Origin: Isochrysis galbana
Lineage: Eukaryota > Haptophyta > Isochrysidales > Isochrysidaceae
Reading direction: 5' to 3'
Assembly: GCA_018136815.1 (NCBI GenBank)
Contig: CM030933.1
Span: forward strand, 1,488,001-1,552,000
Length of the DNA: 64,000 nucleotides
Of this stretch, positions 32,240 to 43,500 are shown piece by piece. Below the pieces are notes generated by a model. It had not been told where the DNA came from and ran no database searches. It worked only from the letters and a program-made list of their open reading frames with translations. Every line of letters begins with the position of its first letter. Positions within the stretch are counted from its first letter, which is position 1. Both the position numbers and the translations under genes were made by a program.

Positions 32240-32482
32240 ATGTCTGACTACGACTACAGCTACGGGGAGGCGGAGCCAGAGCCAGTTCGGGGAATATTCA
32301 ACCACCCATGCCTCCTCCCTGTCAATGGCTCGCTCGCCCTCATCAACGGCTCCTTCCATGTGCTCGACGAGATGAGCTGCGCCGACACGCCGCTCTTCCT
32401 GCTTTGCCTTGGCCTCACGCTCTGTGCGGTCTTGGCGTTCATGCGCAACGCAGGATCGGCAGCTAAGGCGCCTATGATCTGA
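32240..32482 (+). CDS. Small single-pass membrane protein, unknown
   Basis: 80 aa, ATG in a good context (GCCATGT). Acidic/Tyr-rich head (MSDYDYSYGEAEPEP), two NGS sequons, and one clear hydrophobic helix (TPLFLLCLGLTLCAVLAFM, about residues 50-68) with a short basic tail. The stop is followed by non-coding sequence. No family recognised. Composition, start context and position after a pyrimidine leader support a real gene; it may be an incomplete multi-exon gene. Confidence 0.6.
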   Translation: MSDYDYSYGEAEPEPVRGIFNHPCLLPVNGSLALINGSFHVLDEMSCADTPLFLLCLGLTLCAVLAFMRNAGSAAKAPMI

Positions 32483-33317
32483 GCTTATGATCAGGGGCGA
32501 CCACTCGTAGTGTCAGTTGTCGCTGGAAAGTCGTCTGGATACGACAGTGTGGCGACAAGACAGGAATACTGATGGGCATGCCAGCATTTGATTATGCCTG
32601 CCCCAGTCGCGTGCGGCCAGTGCTGCGCTCAAACCTGTCTCCGAATGGAACGGGACCCAAACTCAAACGAGCGAGGCTGTGGGGTATCATATTCAACTTG
32701 CCACCACAAGAGGCTATTTCCGACGGATACCACGGCAGCTGCATGGTTAGAGGTGCATGATGATGCGTTGTGGAGCAAACGGGCAGCACAGAGACTTGTT
32801 GAGCGTCCCCGGTCTTAAAGACAAACTCGGTGGTTTCAGACCGACCAATCCAATCATGGCACAGCTCCTACGGCCGAGTTCAGTTTGATGCTGTTGTCCG
32901 GGCGCACAGGAAACGTCTAGCTTGTGTATTGTGCACCATGATCACATCTTCGATAGGTAGGTGGCTGGGGCTTGGATGCAACTCATATCGTGCTGCTTCC
33001 GTGCGTGCTTCTCGATCGCTGCAAGTGATTCACTCGCTGTCCGTACGTTGGTGCCGTCTTTTTTACTTGTTCACAACACAGTGGATTTGGGTATAAGTAT
33101 CAAACCCTTCAACCCCCGACACGGGTACCGTGGTTCGGTGTTGAGCCACCACCAACGGCTGCCCCCTTGCGAGCATGAGCCATCGAGATGGGCACTTTGC
33201 GTGTCATAAAGTAACAATGATGCCTGCATCAGTCTCGTAGCCGCGTCTTCATATTCTTCGACTCGCCAATCGTTTCTTGGCTTGATCATCAAAGCTCAAA
33301 GGCAAGGGCAAGGTGTG
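32483..33317. other. Intergenic
   Basis: No supported feature on either strand. Confidence 0.5.
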
Positions 33318-33500
33318 TAGGGCGGTCAAACAGTGGCTCTTAATTAATAGTAAGGGTTGGGCTGCATTTTTTGACCGTGGGGCGATGCTGAACCAAAGCC
33401 TCTAGGGGGTGGCACCTGCCGCTAGGAAAATCTTTGCCAGGACATGGTGCGATTCTCCCGATATTCTCCCCCATCTCCCCTCCTCCGTCACGCGCGCTCA
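33318..33500 (+). repeat. Truncated copy of the TAGGGCGGTCAAACAG element
   Basis: Matches 26743-26920 with many substitutions (shared GTAAGGGTTGGGCTGCATTT, then TTTGACCGTGG and GCGATG). The right inverted end is not found, so the copy is incomplete. Confidence 0.75.
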
Positions 33501-36319
33501 TGGTCTACCCATGTTGCGGGTAAGAGGATGCAACCTCAGGCGACTCCGCCGCCTTCCCGGCCACCACCGTCGCCGCCGGCGCCCTCTCCGCCTCCCCCGT
33601 CGCCGCCCCCGCCTGCCTCCCCTCCCAGCCCAAAGCGGCCAACTGGACGCCCTCCGATGGCTGCATCAACACCGCGGCCGACTGCGATGGGATTTTGCCA
33701 ACGTCGCAGATCGAGGGCGGCGGCTTCGAGCTCGTCCCGCGCTACGAGGAGACGGGCGGCCGGGGCTAAAAAAAAGGGAACCTCAAGTTGCATCCTCTTA
33801 GGGGGGGTTGCCCGCTCCCCCTTGCTCATCCCCGACCGTTAGGCTTTCTTCGCGTGACTCCCTCCTCGCCGTCACGCCCCGGTGCCCCCTCCCTGCTCCC
33901 TGCATCGCGTTTTCCTTTCCCGCCATCCGGTTTCCCCGCGAGCCCCCTTCTTCGTTGTCACGCTCCGACGACGCCCCTTCCCCGCGTCGGCCCACTAGGT
34001 CCGTCCCCCTTCTCTCTCTCCCCCCCCGTTCTCTCCCCGAGTGTCCCCTTGTTTTTCCGGTTTCCGGCCTCGTGCCTCGTTCCATCCCTCTCTCTTCCCG
34101 CGTGTTTTCCCTTCCCGGTGTTTACTTTTCCCCGTGAGTGTAGAGGTGGGGGAGAGTGGGTTGAAAAAAAAACTCTTGTTGATCCGGAGGCCCACATTTT
34201 TTTATCGTCGGACCGGGGGAAGATTTCCCCTCGTCTCCCTCCCCGCTCGATTCCGAATCCGAGGCAGAGCGATGGCGACCGACCCGCCTGACAGGCCGAC
34301 CTTCGCCGCGCTCCAGCGAGAGCACGGCGGTGGTCAGCCCCCCCTTGTCGCTGGTGTTCGGACTAAATGGTCCGGGTACACCGGTCGGCGGTCTCACCGG
34401 CGTTTCATGCCACCGCACTCGGCCGATTTCTGCTTCACCTGCCCACGCAGCATGACCGCCAGCCCCACACCACGCCACTTCCAGCCCCAACCTGAGGCCT
34501 GAGGAGGATGACACTGGCTTGCCTACGCGCTCCTACGCGCAGAACCCCATCCAGTATATTGGTACGCTGCCTCCCAACCCCGCAGACTACCCAACCGCGC
34601 GCTCGGGAATCGTGGCGATCATTGCAATACAGCCCTCTTGGCGCGCTGCGCTGCTTCCGCAGGACTTCCTGTGCCATCTACCGAACGGCCGCCAAGTGCA
34701 TCGCGTTCGCGATACGGCCAGGTCAGAATTTCGTTTGAACCCCGCCCAAATTTCTTCGGATATTTCGCTCAGATTTCGCGTTCACTGCCCCAAATTTCGC
34801 AAATATTTTGCGAGGCGCGAGCGCTCCCGCGCTCGCGCGCTAGCCTGACCTAGCTACCTATACATAGCCACATAGCATATTGCATATAGCACCGCCGCCG
34901 CTGCTATCTGTATTTGGCTACATGAATGGGCTTTTCACTTTTCACCTAGATAGAGCGAGGATTGACACTCATTGACTCTCGTTTGCGCAACGTTAATTAT
35001 TAAAGTACTTGCACAATGACACACATCACACACGTACTCTACTAACGTATTACTCACTCCTTACTCAAGGTCACCGGTGTGATTATACCGCAACATCAAC
35101 CCACATTGAATCTGATCGGCCAAGGCACTCATTTGTCCATCGCCAAACATGATGGTCTGCGGTCTGCGGTCTGCGGATCGCGCTCGCGCTCTCTCGCTCT
35201 CTTCTCTCCGCCGCCCCCGCGGCTCCCCCCCCCCCCCCCCTCTCCCGCCTTTACTACCCCTCCTCGTCTCCCGCCCTTTCTTACCCCCCTCTCCCGCCCT
35301 TCACTCTTAGCCTACCCTACCCTCTCCCCTCTCTCTCCCCCCGCCTCCCGCCCTTACTACTTACTACCCCCCCCCCCCCCGCCCCACGCCCTTCTCCCTA
35401 GGTACTAGGTATAGGAGCCCCCCTTCCCCTAAGTTAAAGTTAGGATATGGATATGGGGGATGGGGTGATGGGAGTGATGGGGGGGGGGGGGGGCTGCAGG
35501 AGCCCCCAAATTTTGCGAGGGCGCTGCAGGAGCCCCCCAAATTTTGCGAAATTTCGCCCCGAAATCTGTGAGTGTGAGTAAACCCACCCCCAAATTTTGA
35601 AAAAAAATTCCGAAATCCTGACCTGGGCCTAGTTCGCGAACTCGTTGACGGCACCGGGGCAGCGTAAGAGCCTCCTCAGCAAGAACTCTCACCAAGCGCG
35701 CCCGCCGGCGTTCGAAAGTTGGGCACTCCGGCCCATTCGGCCGGGTAAAGTTAGCGTAGTTGACGGCGCCACACACGGTCAAGCACAGCCAGCACAGCAC
35801 GATGCGCGCGGGCGGCGGCGGGGATTGGCGTGGCTGCTAGGGCGGCACCTTTGGATATGGTGCCTGGTGGGGGGCATTCTGTCCAAGTGGATGGCCGAGA
35901 AAGCGCGGTTAGCGCGCAATAAAAATTTTTTCCAACTGGGAAGGTGCTGGTCCGAAGTTTTTTCTTCAGTGAAGGTGCAGGCGAAGGTGAGAGTGAGAGT
36001 GCAGGAACTGCAGGTGCAGGTGAAGACACGGTGAACGGGGCGCGCTGGGCGGCCAGTAGCCCGCCAAGGTGGCTGTTGATCGTGCTCGCGTGGGATTGCA
36101 AGTTGAGAGCCAAAATTGTGATCAAGTGGTGGGGCACACCACCCATGTTATCGGGAAAAATAAGCAGGCACCTGCACTGCACGCACACACCTTCACTCCA
36201 ACTGCAACTGCGGCATCGACGCCACATACAGCTGCGGAGCCCGCGCGCGCACATCGAAGCCCGCGCGCACACACCCGTTCTATTCAAAACAAGATCCTCA
36301 AGCTGATTCATTCACTCAT
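33501..36319. other. Intergenic, low complexity and repeats
   Basis: Pro/Ser-coding low-complexity sequence (33530-34140) and a doubtful frame from ATG 34272. AAATTT-type repeats lie at 34735-34860 and 35500-35640. CT/C-rich blocks with poly-C runs cover 35190-35395. I cannot support a gene here. Confidence 0.4.
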
Positions 36320-37030
36320 GCGGACATGGGAACTGGGAGGCTCCAATGGCCAATGGCCAGCGTGGCAAGCGTGGGAGAGGCAGGGGGTGGGGGCCAGGGG
36401 CCGAGCCCCAGCCTCCACTGCCCCCTGAGCTGCCCTTGCTGGCCCTCTGGGAGCTCCCAAAGGCCCTCTGAGAGCAGGCCGTGGCGCGCCGCATGGCGAC
36501 GCGCCGCAGGGAGAGGGGTGGAGGAGAATGGAGAGAGGGAGAGGGGGGGATTTGCGATTTGCACGCCCCCCGATGGAGTGCGGTAAGAAACGGGCCCCGT
36601 TTGCGTTAGCAAAACGGGCGAAGGGGGCGGCTGGCGACAGGAGGGGGAGAAGAAGGGAGTGGCTCAAGACGTCCATGTGGCAGGTATCGGGGGGCGCAGT
36701 CATTTATTTCTTCGAGGACAGCTCGCGGCGCGAGCTGTAAGGGCCGTTCTGCTTCTCGACGAGAGATCCCCCCCCCCCCCCCCCGGTGTTTTCCCCCGGT
36801 GAGTCGCCCGACGTAGGTCGGTCCGCCTCATTGGGTTTTCCCTCATTGTAACTTGTGGGGAGTGGGGAGTTATTATGGGAGCCGGGGGTGTGCGAGGGGG
36901 GAGATTTGAAGGGATGCATATGCGTATGTGTCTGTGCCATCACTTCAAGGCGTGCGGGCAAGTGCGCTGAGGGGTGTCGTGATAGTACCGGGCTAGTGGC
37001 AGTAGTGGTACTAACGCTCAGTTGTTTTAT
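36320..37030 (-). mobile_element. Dispersed element, copy inverted relative to 41128-41830
   Basis: About 700 bp that reads as the reverse complement of 41140-41830, with shared landmarks: AACTGAGC-TTAGTACCACTACT at one end, an internal poly-C/poly-G run, GTTTGCGTTAGCAAAACGGG-like sequence and GCCTCCACTGCCCCCTGAGC. In this copy it lies directly 3' of an ORF1 fragment. Confidence 0.75.
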
Positions 37031-37032
37031 TA

Positions 37033-37487
37033 TTATTGGTGTTCTGGCCTCCCCTTCTGGGGATCCAATCCTGTTCACTTCCTGTTGTATCGCATTGTTG
37101 TGACATTTCCCTATGGGGGCTATGTCCAGAATGGTGCCGGGCCCCTCGTGCCGGAGCACGAGGGCGGTACCGCGGCTGTGTAGGGGCCGGGCCTGGAGGC
37201 CTTCCCTGATGGAGCGTCCCACTGTCCCACTGGTGTGGAGTGGCGGGTGGGGCTGTGGAGGGTGGAGTGGGTGTGCTGCATGCTGGCTGATGCCAATGCC
37301 AGCATGCAGGCTTTGGTCGCTCTGTTCTCTGTAGTGCCCGGGCGCGGCCCGCTGGCTCTCTTGCGCCCACTTGGTCGGGCGGGTCGTCTTGACGCGGTCG
37401 CTTCGGCGACAGGGGTGTGTCCATGAATGCTTCGTCCATCGCGGCGAGAGCGGCGGCGGCGAGGGCGGGAGGCGGCGCGCGCTCCAT
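37033..37487 (-). pseudogene. ORF1 fragment
   Basis: ATG at 37487 opens the same MERAPPPALAAAALAAMDEA start as the copy at 28656, with the following PLSPKRPRQDDPPD. Later parts are shifted between frames by small indels. Homology stops near 37040 where the 36320-37030 repeat begins. Confidence 0.8.
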
Positions 37488-38716
37488 GACCCTATCGTTT
37501 TCGATGGTTGGACAGCGACTGCTCCATGAGGGCTGGGGGGCCGCCCTCGGCGGAGGGGCCGGAGGAGAGGAGGGGAGCGACGGCGCGCTCCAAGGCAACT
37601 AACTTTGGCAACTGACTATTATAAAGTCAGTTGCCTGTGGGGAGAGGGATGGGTTAGCAGGGCAGTGTGCTCCTGGTAGGCCATCAGGCGTGCCAGGAGA
37701 GTGGGTGGTTCCTCCCCCATGGCAGGGGACGAGTGGAGAGAGAGGGGGGCTTGTGCCCCCCCATGGGGCCGAACTAAGTATATAAACTTAGTTCTTAGTT
37801 GGGGAAGGGAGACAGGGAGGAGACGGTAGGGAAAGGGGCTCTAAAGAGCAGTGAGTAAGGAGGTAGCAGTACCTAGAGTGATATAGCTGTGTGGCCCGGA
37901 ATCTGCAAGATTTTTCTTCAGAATGCAGAATGAGAAGAAATAACATACCAAAAAGCCAAAATGAGATCACCCTCGCTCGATGCACGCGCAAGCAGCACTG
38001 GAGCACCACGCCAACTATGGCGTGACGTTCTCATCCAGTTATATCATGCTGAACAAAGCGAATGCAGCGAAACGTAAAATGCCATATGCATATGCAGCAT
38101 GCTCTTGCTGAACAAGGAGTAAGCAGAAAGCGGCAACTATGCAAAGAATGGGATCGGTCGGAGATGCAAAACGCAGCTGTACTGAGCGGAGTGATTGAAG
38201 AGCGGGAAGTCGGTCACACCCTTCCATGTGTCCCAGCCCGAGCACAAGAAAGGTGGTAGCACGCTAATGCGTACTGTGCCCCATGTGTGTGGACTCCTCG
38301 CTCCGTGCGGCTGCCCATGTCACACTGCAAGATGGCATGGACGCATGCGCATCATTGCAGGTATGGTTGCGAGGCGCCTGCATGTAGAAGCCATGCTACA
38401 GTACGGAGATGCAATCTTTCCGAGACTATGCTCATGCCAGGCGTCTGAGTGGACTGCACGACCTGAATGGATGCAGGTGATCGGCTATGGCGGCCTGCAC
38501 TGGGGAGTCATTCAGCATTGCGCGAAACTGGGGAATGGGAGATGGGGTGAAAGACGAGCACACCGGACACGGGTAATGCACGTCACGGTACACAGACAGT
38601 TTGTAAAGTTCAAGTAACCAGGCGTTCTGGCTTGCTCAGTTGGCGTGCAGGCTCACGCAGCCAACAGCTTCCTGCGCGCCGGCACATTCATTTGCGCCGT
38701 GCTGCGCTGCGATGAC
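37488..38716. other. Intergenic with repeat fragment
   Basis: 37690-37752 is the inverse of 61809-61876. 37757-37805 (ATATAAACTTAGTT region) resembles 62100-62163. The remainder (37806-38716) shows no gene. Confidence 0.5.
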
Positions 38717-39049
38717 TCACACTGCCTCTGTGGGTGCGTTGAGAGGGACGAGGGCGGTGACGAGCGCGCCCGGTCGCATCTCAGGAGATCGTTCGAGGAT
38801 CGCCGAGGCCATTGAGGGCGCGTCCGCCAGGCTGGCGCCCTCAAAGCCTTCGAGGTGGACGGCGCCCGCGGGCAGCGGCACGACTTCGAAGGATTTGAGC
38901 ACCAGCCTACGCTCACGAGCCTTGCCGGCGGTGGCGTGGGAGCGGCGGCATACCCAGCGCAGCAGCACACCGCGCCGCGGCCCGCGCTGCGCCTCGAGGA
39001 CGTACCGCTTCCTCCTCGCCTCAGTGTCCTTGAGCACGAGGGGAGTCAT
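38717..39049 (-). CDS. Small unknown protein (110 aa), possibly first exon
   Basis: ATG at 39049, basic N-terminal half (MTPLVLKDTEARRKRYVLEA), then a balanced segment (LVLKSFEVVPLPAGAVHLEG). The composition is not low-complexity, and a pyrimidine-rich leader (on the coding strand) lies upstream as for other genes here. The reading ends in GCAGTGTGAGTCATC, where the stop overlaps a good splice donor, so this may be exon 1 of a longer gene whose next exon I could not find. Family unknown. Confidence 0.45.
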   Translation of the reverse strand: MTPLVLKDTEARRKRYVLEAQRGPRRGVLLRWVCRRSHATAGKARERRLVLKSFEVVPLPAGAVHLEGFEGASLADAPSMASAILERSPEMRPGALVTALVPLNAPTEAV

Positions 39050-40671
39050 GCCGCCGACGGGGGGGGGGGGGAAGGGGCCGGGAGGGGGGGAGGGGGGGAG
39101 GAGGTCGGGGGGGCAGCGGGTGGGTAGGGGGGTTGAATGAAGCGGGAGGGGGTCGAGGTCAACGAAAGGAACGGCGTGTTTCGATGAGAATGGCTCGGGA
39201 AGAGGGGGGATGAAGGAGCGAGAACGGGGGAGGAGGAGGCTGCGTGCGCGGCGCCGAGAGTTTGCGGAGATGGCCCGATGAAGAAGGGGCGGGGGGGGGG
39301 GAGGGGGGAGGGGGGCGGGGGGGGTCTGAGTCGGTAAAGAAGAGAGGAGAGTGAGAGGAGAAATGAGAGACCCCCCGAGAGAGTGGGAGGTGGAAGAAGA
39401 GACAGAAAGTCATGGGAGGAGACAGAAAGAGAGAGAGAGAGAGAGAGAAGAGAGAGAAGGAGAAGAAGAAAGAGGAGGGAGAGCCCCCGCCTCTCCTCCT
39501 CCTCCCCCGCCTCTCCCCCTCCCCAGAGGAGAGGAGATGATAACCAAGAGAGTATTCGCCGCGGCGGCCACAGCCGGTGCGCCGCCGCCGCCGCCCCCCT
39601 CCCTCTCTCTCTCCTCTCTAAAGTTATGAATTGCGAGTTCCTCTCTTCTCTCCCTCTCTCCCTCCTCTCTCCCTCTCCTCGTTTCTCTTCTTCCTCCTCT
39701 TCCCAATACCTTAGGCGGAGGGGGGGGGGGTCCTCTCCCCCCCTCTCTCTCTCCCTCTCTCCCCTCTCTCTCTCCCCTCTCTCTCCCCCGCCGAGTGCCG
39801 CTCCGAGGGCGCCGCAAGTAAGCCTCCCGCTTCTTTTCCCCTAAGAGAAGAGCCTCTCTAGACGCCCTGACAAGCTTCCTCCATCTCCGCGTGGGGTGGG
39901 GAGGGAGGGGAGAGAGGACGGGAAAGGGAGAGGGGGAGGAGAGGGAAGAAGCTGCTGACCCGCCGTCGGAGCAGAAAGAGAGGGATGATCCCACGGGAGG
40001 GAGAGAGAGAGGGAGAGGGAGGGAGGGAGGGAGGGAGGGAGGGGGAAGAGAGAGAGGGAGAGAGGGAGGGAAGGAGAGAGGAGAGAAAAAGAAGGAGAAG
40101 AAGAGAGAGAGGAGGGGGGGGAGGGGGAGGGAAGACGGGCACAGGCAGGCAGGCCACCTATTTTTGGGTGCCCTTTGCCTCCCCACGCGAGAGCGGGGAA
40201 GCCTCTCGTAGGAGTAGAGAGAGTACTCGCCTACCTTCCACAGCGCGGGGGAGAGCTCTCGACTCTTGAGTGGGAATGGGGAAGGGGAGGAAAGAACACA
40301 GACAGGGCTTCAAGGCAGGCGGGCGCACTGTACGAGGGGGCGCACTGTACGAGGGGGCGGGCGGTAACAACTCGTCGCACGCGAACGCGATTCCAACGGT
40401 TGTAGCCAACTCACTGAATCCTTGAAACGGTCCAAACACGAACATAGTCAACGACCTAAGACTCGGAAGCGAGTCGTTCACGTACCACCATCCTGGGTTG
40501 TAGTTGTAGGCCTCGAATGTATTTGAAATAGGCCAAACACATCCATACATCCGTATTTGGCTGTTGGCTGTTGGCTGTTGGCTGTATTTGCACAAACCTC
40601 TAGGGCCAGAGAAGTCCCAGATGGCAGATGGGACAATAGGCTTCTAATAGGTTCTATTCAGAGGTCAAGAG
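39050..40671. other. Intergenic, GA/CT low complexity
   Basis: Mostly purine- or pyrimidine-only sequence from 39050 to 40130 with poly-G runs, then ordinary sequence (40131-40671) including a TTGGCTG triplet repeat near 40555. Long open frames across 39383-40211 on both strands are low-complexity artefacts. Confidence 0.5.
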
Positions 40672-40798
40672 TCAAGAGGCCCGCTCCTTGGCGGTGACGT
40701 TCTTCGGATCCGTCTTCCTGCTGCCGTCCCTCTGTCGCTCGTTGCGCTTCTGCGCAGCTGGCTTTTTGTGCATCCTTCGAGCCCGCTCGTGTACTGCA

Positions 40799-40991
40799 CC
40801 TACATGTGAAACACAGTCAAACTTAGAAATAAAACATCAAAAACAGTATGTTTTTTGCCGTCGAAAAAAAACAGAGAAAAAAGTGTAAAAAACAAATGTG
40901 CCGGGTAGGGGGGCCGCCCAAAATAAAACAGCGAAAAACATATGTTTTGGGCCTCCGAAAAAAAACACTGTTCCTGTGTTTCACATGTAGG
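40799..40991. mobile_element. CCTACATGTG-family TIR element (193 bp)
   Basis: Inverted ends CCTACATGTGAAACACAG and TGTGTTTCACATGTAGG, flanked by GTACTGCA at 40791-40798 and 40992-40999 (8-bp TSD). AT-rich interior, no ORF. Inserted in the coding sequence of copy B. Confidence 0.95.
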
Positions 40992-41127
40992 GTACTGCAA
41001 GCTCCAACCCTTCGTCGTCGGAGTCCAAGTCGTCGATCGAAATGCCGTCCTCGTCGAGGGTGACTCGCTGTGCCTTCCTCTTCTTGCCTGAACTCCTCGG
41101 TAAGTGCTCATCCACATGGAGCATGGA

Positions 41128-42082
41128 TAATCTAACTGAGCATTAGTACCACTACTCTCACTAGCCCGGTACTAACACGACAACCCTCAGTGCACCTGCC
41201 CGTACACCATGACACGTGCTGATGCCACAGATACATACTCCTATGCACCCCTCCACATCTCCCCCCTCGCAGGCCCCCGGCTCCCATTCTAACTCCCCAC
41301 AAGTTAGAATGAGGGAAAACCCATTGAGGCGGTCCGGTCGACGCCGGCCGACTCTCCGGGAAAAAGCACCGGGGGGGGGGGGGAGGAACTCTCGTCAACA
41401 AAGGGGAACGGCCCTTACCAGTTCGCGCCGTGAGCGGTCCTCGAGAAATAAGTGGCCGCGACTCGAGTAACCTGTGCCACTCCTAGGGTACTCTCCTCGA
41501 CCTTGGGTCACTCCCTTCTCTCTCCCTCCTGTCGCCAGCCGCCCCCTACCCCTACCCGTTTGCTAACGCAAACAGGGCCTGTTTCTCACCGCACTCCGTC
41601 GGGGGGGGTGCAAAATCCCCCCTCTCCCTCTCTCCACTCTCACCCCGCGTCGTCCCTGTGGCGCGTCGCCATGCGCGCGCCCTGGCCTGCTCTCAGAGGT
41701 CCTGTGGGGGCTCCCAGAGGACCAGCAGGGCAGCAGCTCAGGGGGCAGTGGAGGCTGGGGCCCAGGGCTCAGCCCCTGGCCCCCCCTGCCTCTCCCACGC
41801 TTGCCACGCTGGTCATGGGAGCCTCCCAAAGGCCCTTGTATGCTTGGCGATCAGGGACAGGGGGGGAGTCAGCTCGAGGGCAGGCCCAATGCGGGCGTGG
41901 GAGTGCGGCTCGCGGCCCGCGCCCACTGGGGGTCTGGGCTGTCTTGTTGAGTGCCCTGCCCCTGCCAGAGGGCAGGGGCTGGGGCTGAATGACTGAATGT
42001 ACGGGCCCACCCCGGGGGGTGTCCGCGATGGAGAGAGGGGGGCGCGAGGCCCCCATTGACCCCCACTTATAAAAGTAGGTTG
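41128..42082 (+). mobile_element. 955-bp insertion with 17-bp target duplication
   Basis: Flanked by perfect TCCACATGGAGCATGGA copies (41111-41127 and 42083-42099). The insert runs from TAATCTAACTGAGCATTAG to CTTATAAAAGTAGGTTG. A 17-bp variable-length TSD and no inverted ends are typical of target-primed retrotransposition (LINE/SINE-like). No reverse transcriptase inside, so it is a non-autonomous or truncated member. 41140-41830 has an inverted relative at 36320-37030. Confidence 0.88.
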
Positions 42083-42622
42083 TCCACATGGAGCATGGAG
42101 GTGTTGTTGGCGTTGCCCTCGTCGGATGATGCCCTTTGCGGTGCAGGAGCATGTGGTGGTGCTCGACGACGAAGGAGACTCGCATTGACTTTGGTGTACT
42201 TGTGCACCTTATACACCGAGCGAGGAGTAGTACTTGATGCGCACCTTCTGCTCGCCCGGCAGCACGCCGATCATTGAGTCCACATCCAAATCCACATCGA
42301 CGACCTCGGCCAGGCCCAAGCAGTGCTCGTGCTCAACGGTGTCGCCCACACGAAACGCCGTCTCCGTCTCGTCGTGCTCGTTCGCTACGCGCCGCGGCTC
42401 TTGCCTGCCGCCATCAGTGGCGGAGCGCACAATGGACGCGAGCAACTCGTCCACGTCGCTGCTGCTCTCGCTGTCGTCGTAGTCAACGATGTCGTCGTAG
42501 TCAACGATGCGCCGCATGTCGGCGGCACGTCGGCGCGGCAGGAGAGGAGGGGTGGGGGTGCTGAGCGAATCGACCTGCCCCCCTCTATCTTTCTTTAGCT
42601 CTTTGGCCTCGTTCTTTAACAT

Positions 42623-43436
42623 ATACGTAGTTCTGCGGTGCCGAGCAAGTGCTGCACTTGCCCCACCGCCGCCCGCCCCCTGCTGCCCCCTGCCCCCCGC
42701 CCTTTTCCTACTTATTCCCCTCCCCACGTCCCCAAGCTCCCGCGCGGCCCCCACCCCTCCCGCCCCCGGGAGTGCTCTTTAACGATAGCTGAGCAATAAG
42801 GGGTAAGGGGTATAAGTTGCTCGGTAAGTTGCTCAAAGTTGCTTGAGGTTGCTCTTCTAGGGGTAAAGATGCTCGGAGTTGCTCGCACGCTCAAACACCT
42901 CAAAGTTGCTCGAAAAGTTGCCGGCAACTCTTGCCTGGCCCTAACCACCTCCACCTCCTCCTCAGCAGAGAGCAGAGGAAGGCGGAAAGGCGGGAGGATG
43001 GGCTTTTGGGCGAGGGCGAGCGCGAGGACGGAGCGGACATGGCGTGGGCGATTGGCGATGGATAGGCTGAGGCTGGGGCTGAGGGCTGAGGCTGAGGTTT
43101 GGTGCGTACGGGTGACGGGTGAGTGTTGAGAACGGCGAGAGGGACGGGAACGGGAACGGGCGGAACGAGAACGAGAACGAGAGCGACGAACGAGAGAAGA
43201 CAGAACGATGGAGTCCGACGGACTGATGACACGATGACACGGCACCACACTCACCTCAACACTCTCAACACTTACATATCCTTAGCACGGAACGCACAGA
43301 GACCGGCTGACAGACCGAACAAAGAAGAGAGCGAGCGGCGGGCGACTGGGCGACGGACGATCCGATACGGGGCGACAGCTACGCATAGGAATAAAAAACT
43401 TTTTCATATTCACGCCTCGCACATGGCCATGGGAGG
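42623..43436. other. Intergenic
   Basis: Upstream region of copy B and of TGS1. 42940-43050 resembles 6890-6965. TTGCTCG-type short repeats occur at 42810-42920. No gene. Confidence 0.4.
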
Positions 43437-43500
43437 CGTAAAGCGTTCAATCACCATTATCCAACGTACAACGTATGGAAAAGCCTTCAATCACCATCGC
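43437..43500 (+). repeat. GCGTTCAATCACC motif, two units
   Basis: AAAGCGTTCAATCACCATTA and AAAGCCTTCAATCACCATCG, about 40 bp apart; same family as 1436-1662, lying 120 bp upstream of the TGS1 start. Confidence 0.6.

Larger units (their letters stand above)
40672..42622 (-). pseudogene. Damaged member of the two-copy family (copy B), hit by two insertions
   Basis: Reading minus strand: ATG at 42622 (or 42517), acidic block (DYDDSESSSDVDELL), VGDTVEHEHCLGLAEVVDVD, then KVRIKYYSS. A one-base excess or two-base loss near 42209 shifts the frame; coding continues through VHKYTKVNASLL to SMLHVDE at 42083. A 955-bp element with a 17-bp TSD intervenes, then coding resumes (41127-40992: KKRKAQRVTLDEDGISIDDL). 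A 193-bp TIR element with an 8-bp TSD follows, then the last segment (40798-40672: RARRMHKKPAAQKRNERQR, TGA stop). Removing each insertion with one TSD copy keeps the frame. The basic tail matches the tail of copy A at 7209-7892. Function unknown. Confidence 0.75.

Noticed and set aside
34272-34760. Possible gene from ATG 34272
   Set aside because: Two short frames with partly protein-like composition but a stop and frame change in between, no splice pair and no recognised domain.
39383-40211. Several long overlapping ORFs
   Set aside because: Purine/pyrimidine-only DNA is open in many frames; composition is RE/GE or SL/SP repeats.
40799-40991. TIR element in copy B acting as an intron (introner)
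   Set aside because: Element plus TSD is 201 bp, a multiple of three, and its end gives a TAG acceptor-like sequence. But no GT-AG pair across the TSDs restores the reading frame, and read-through meets a TGA a few codons in.
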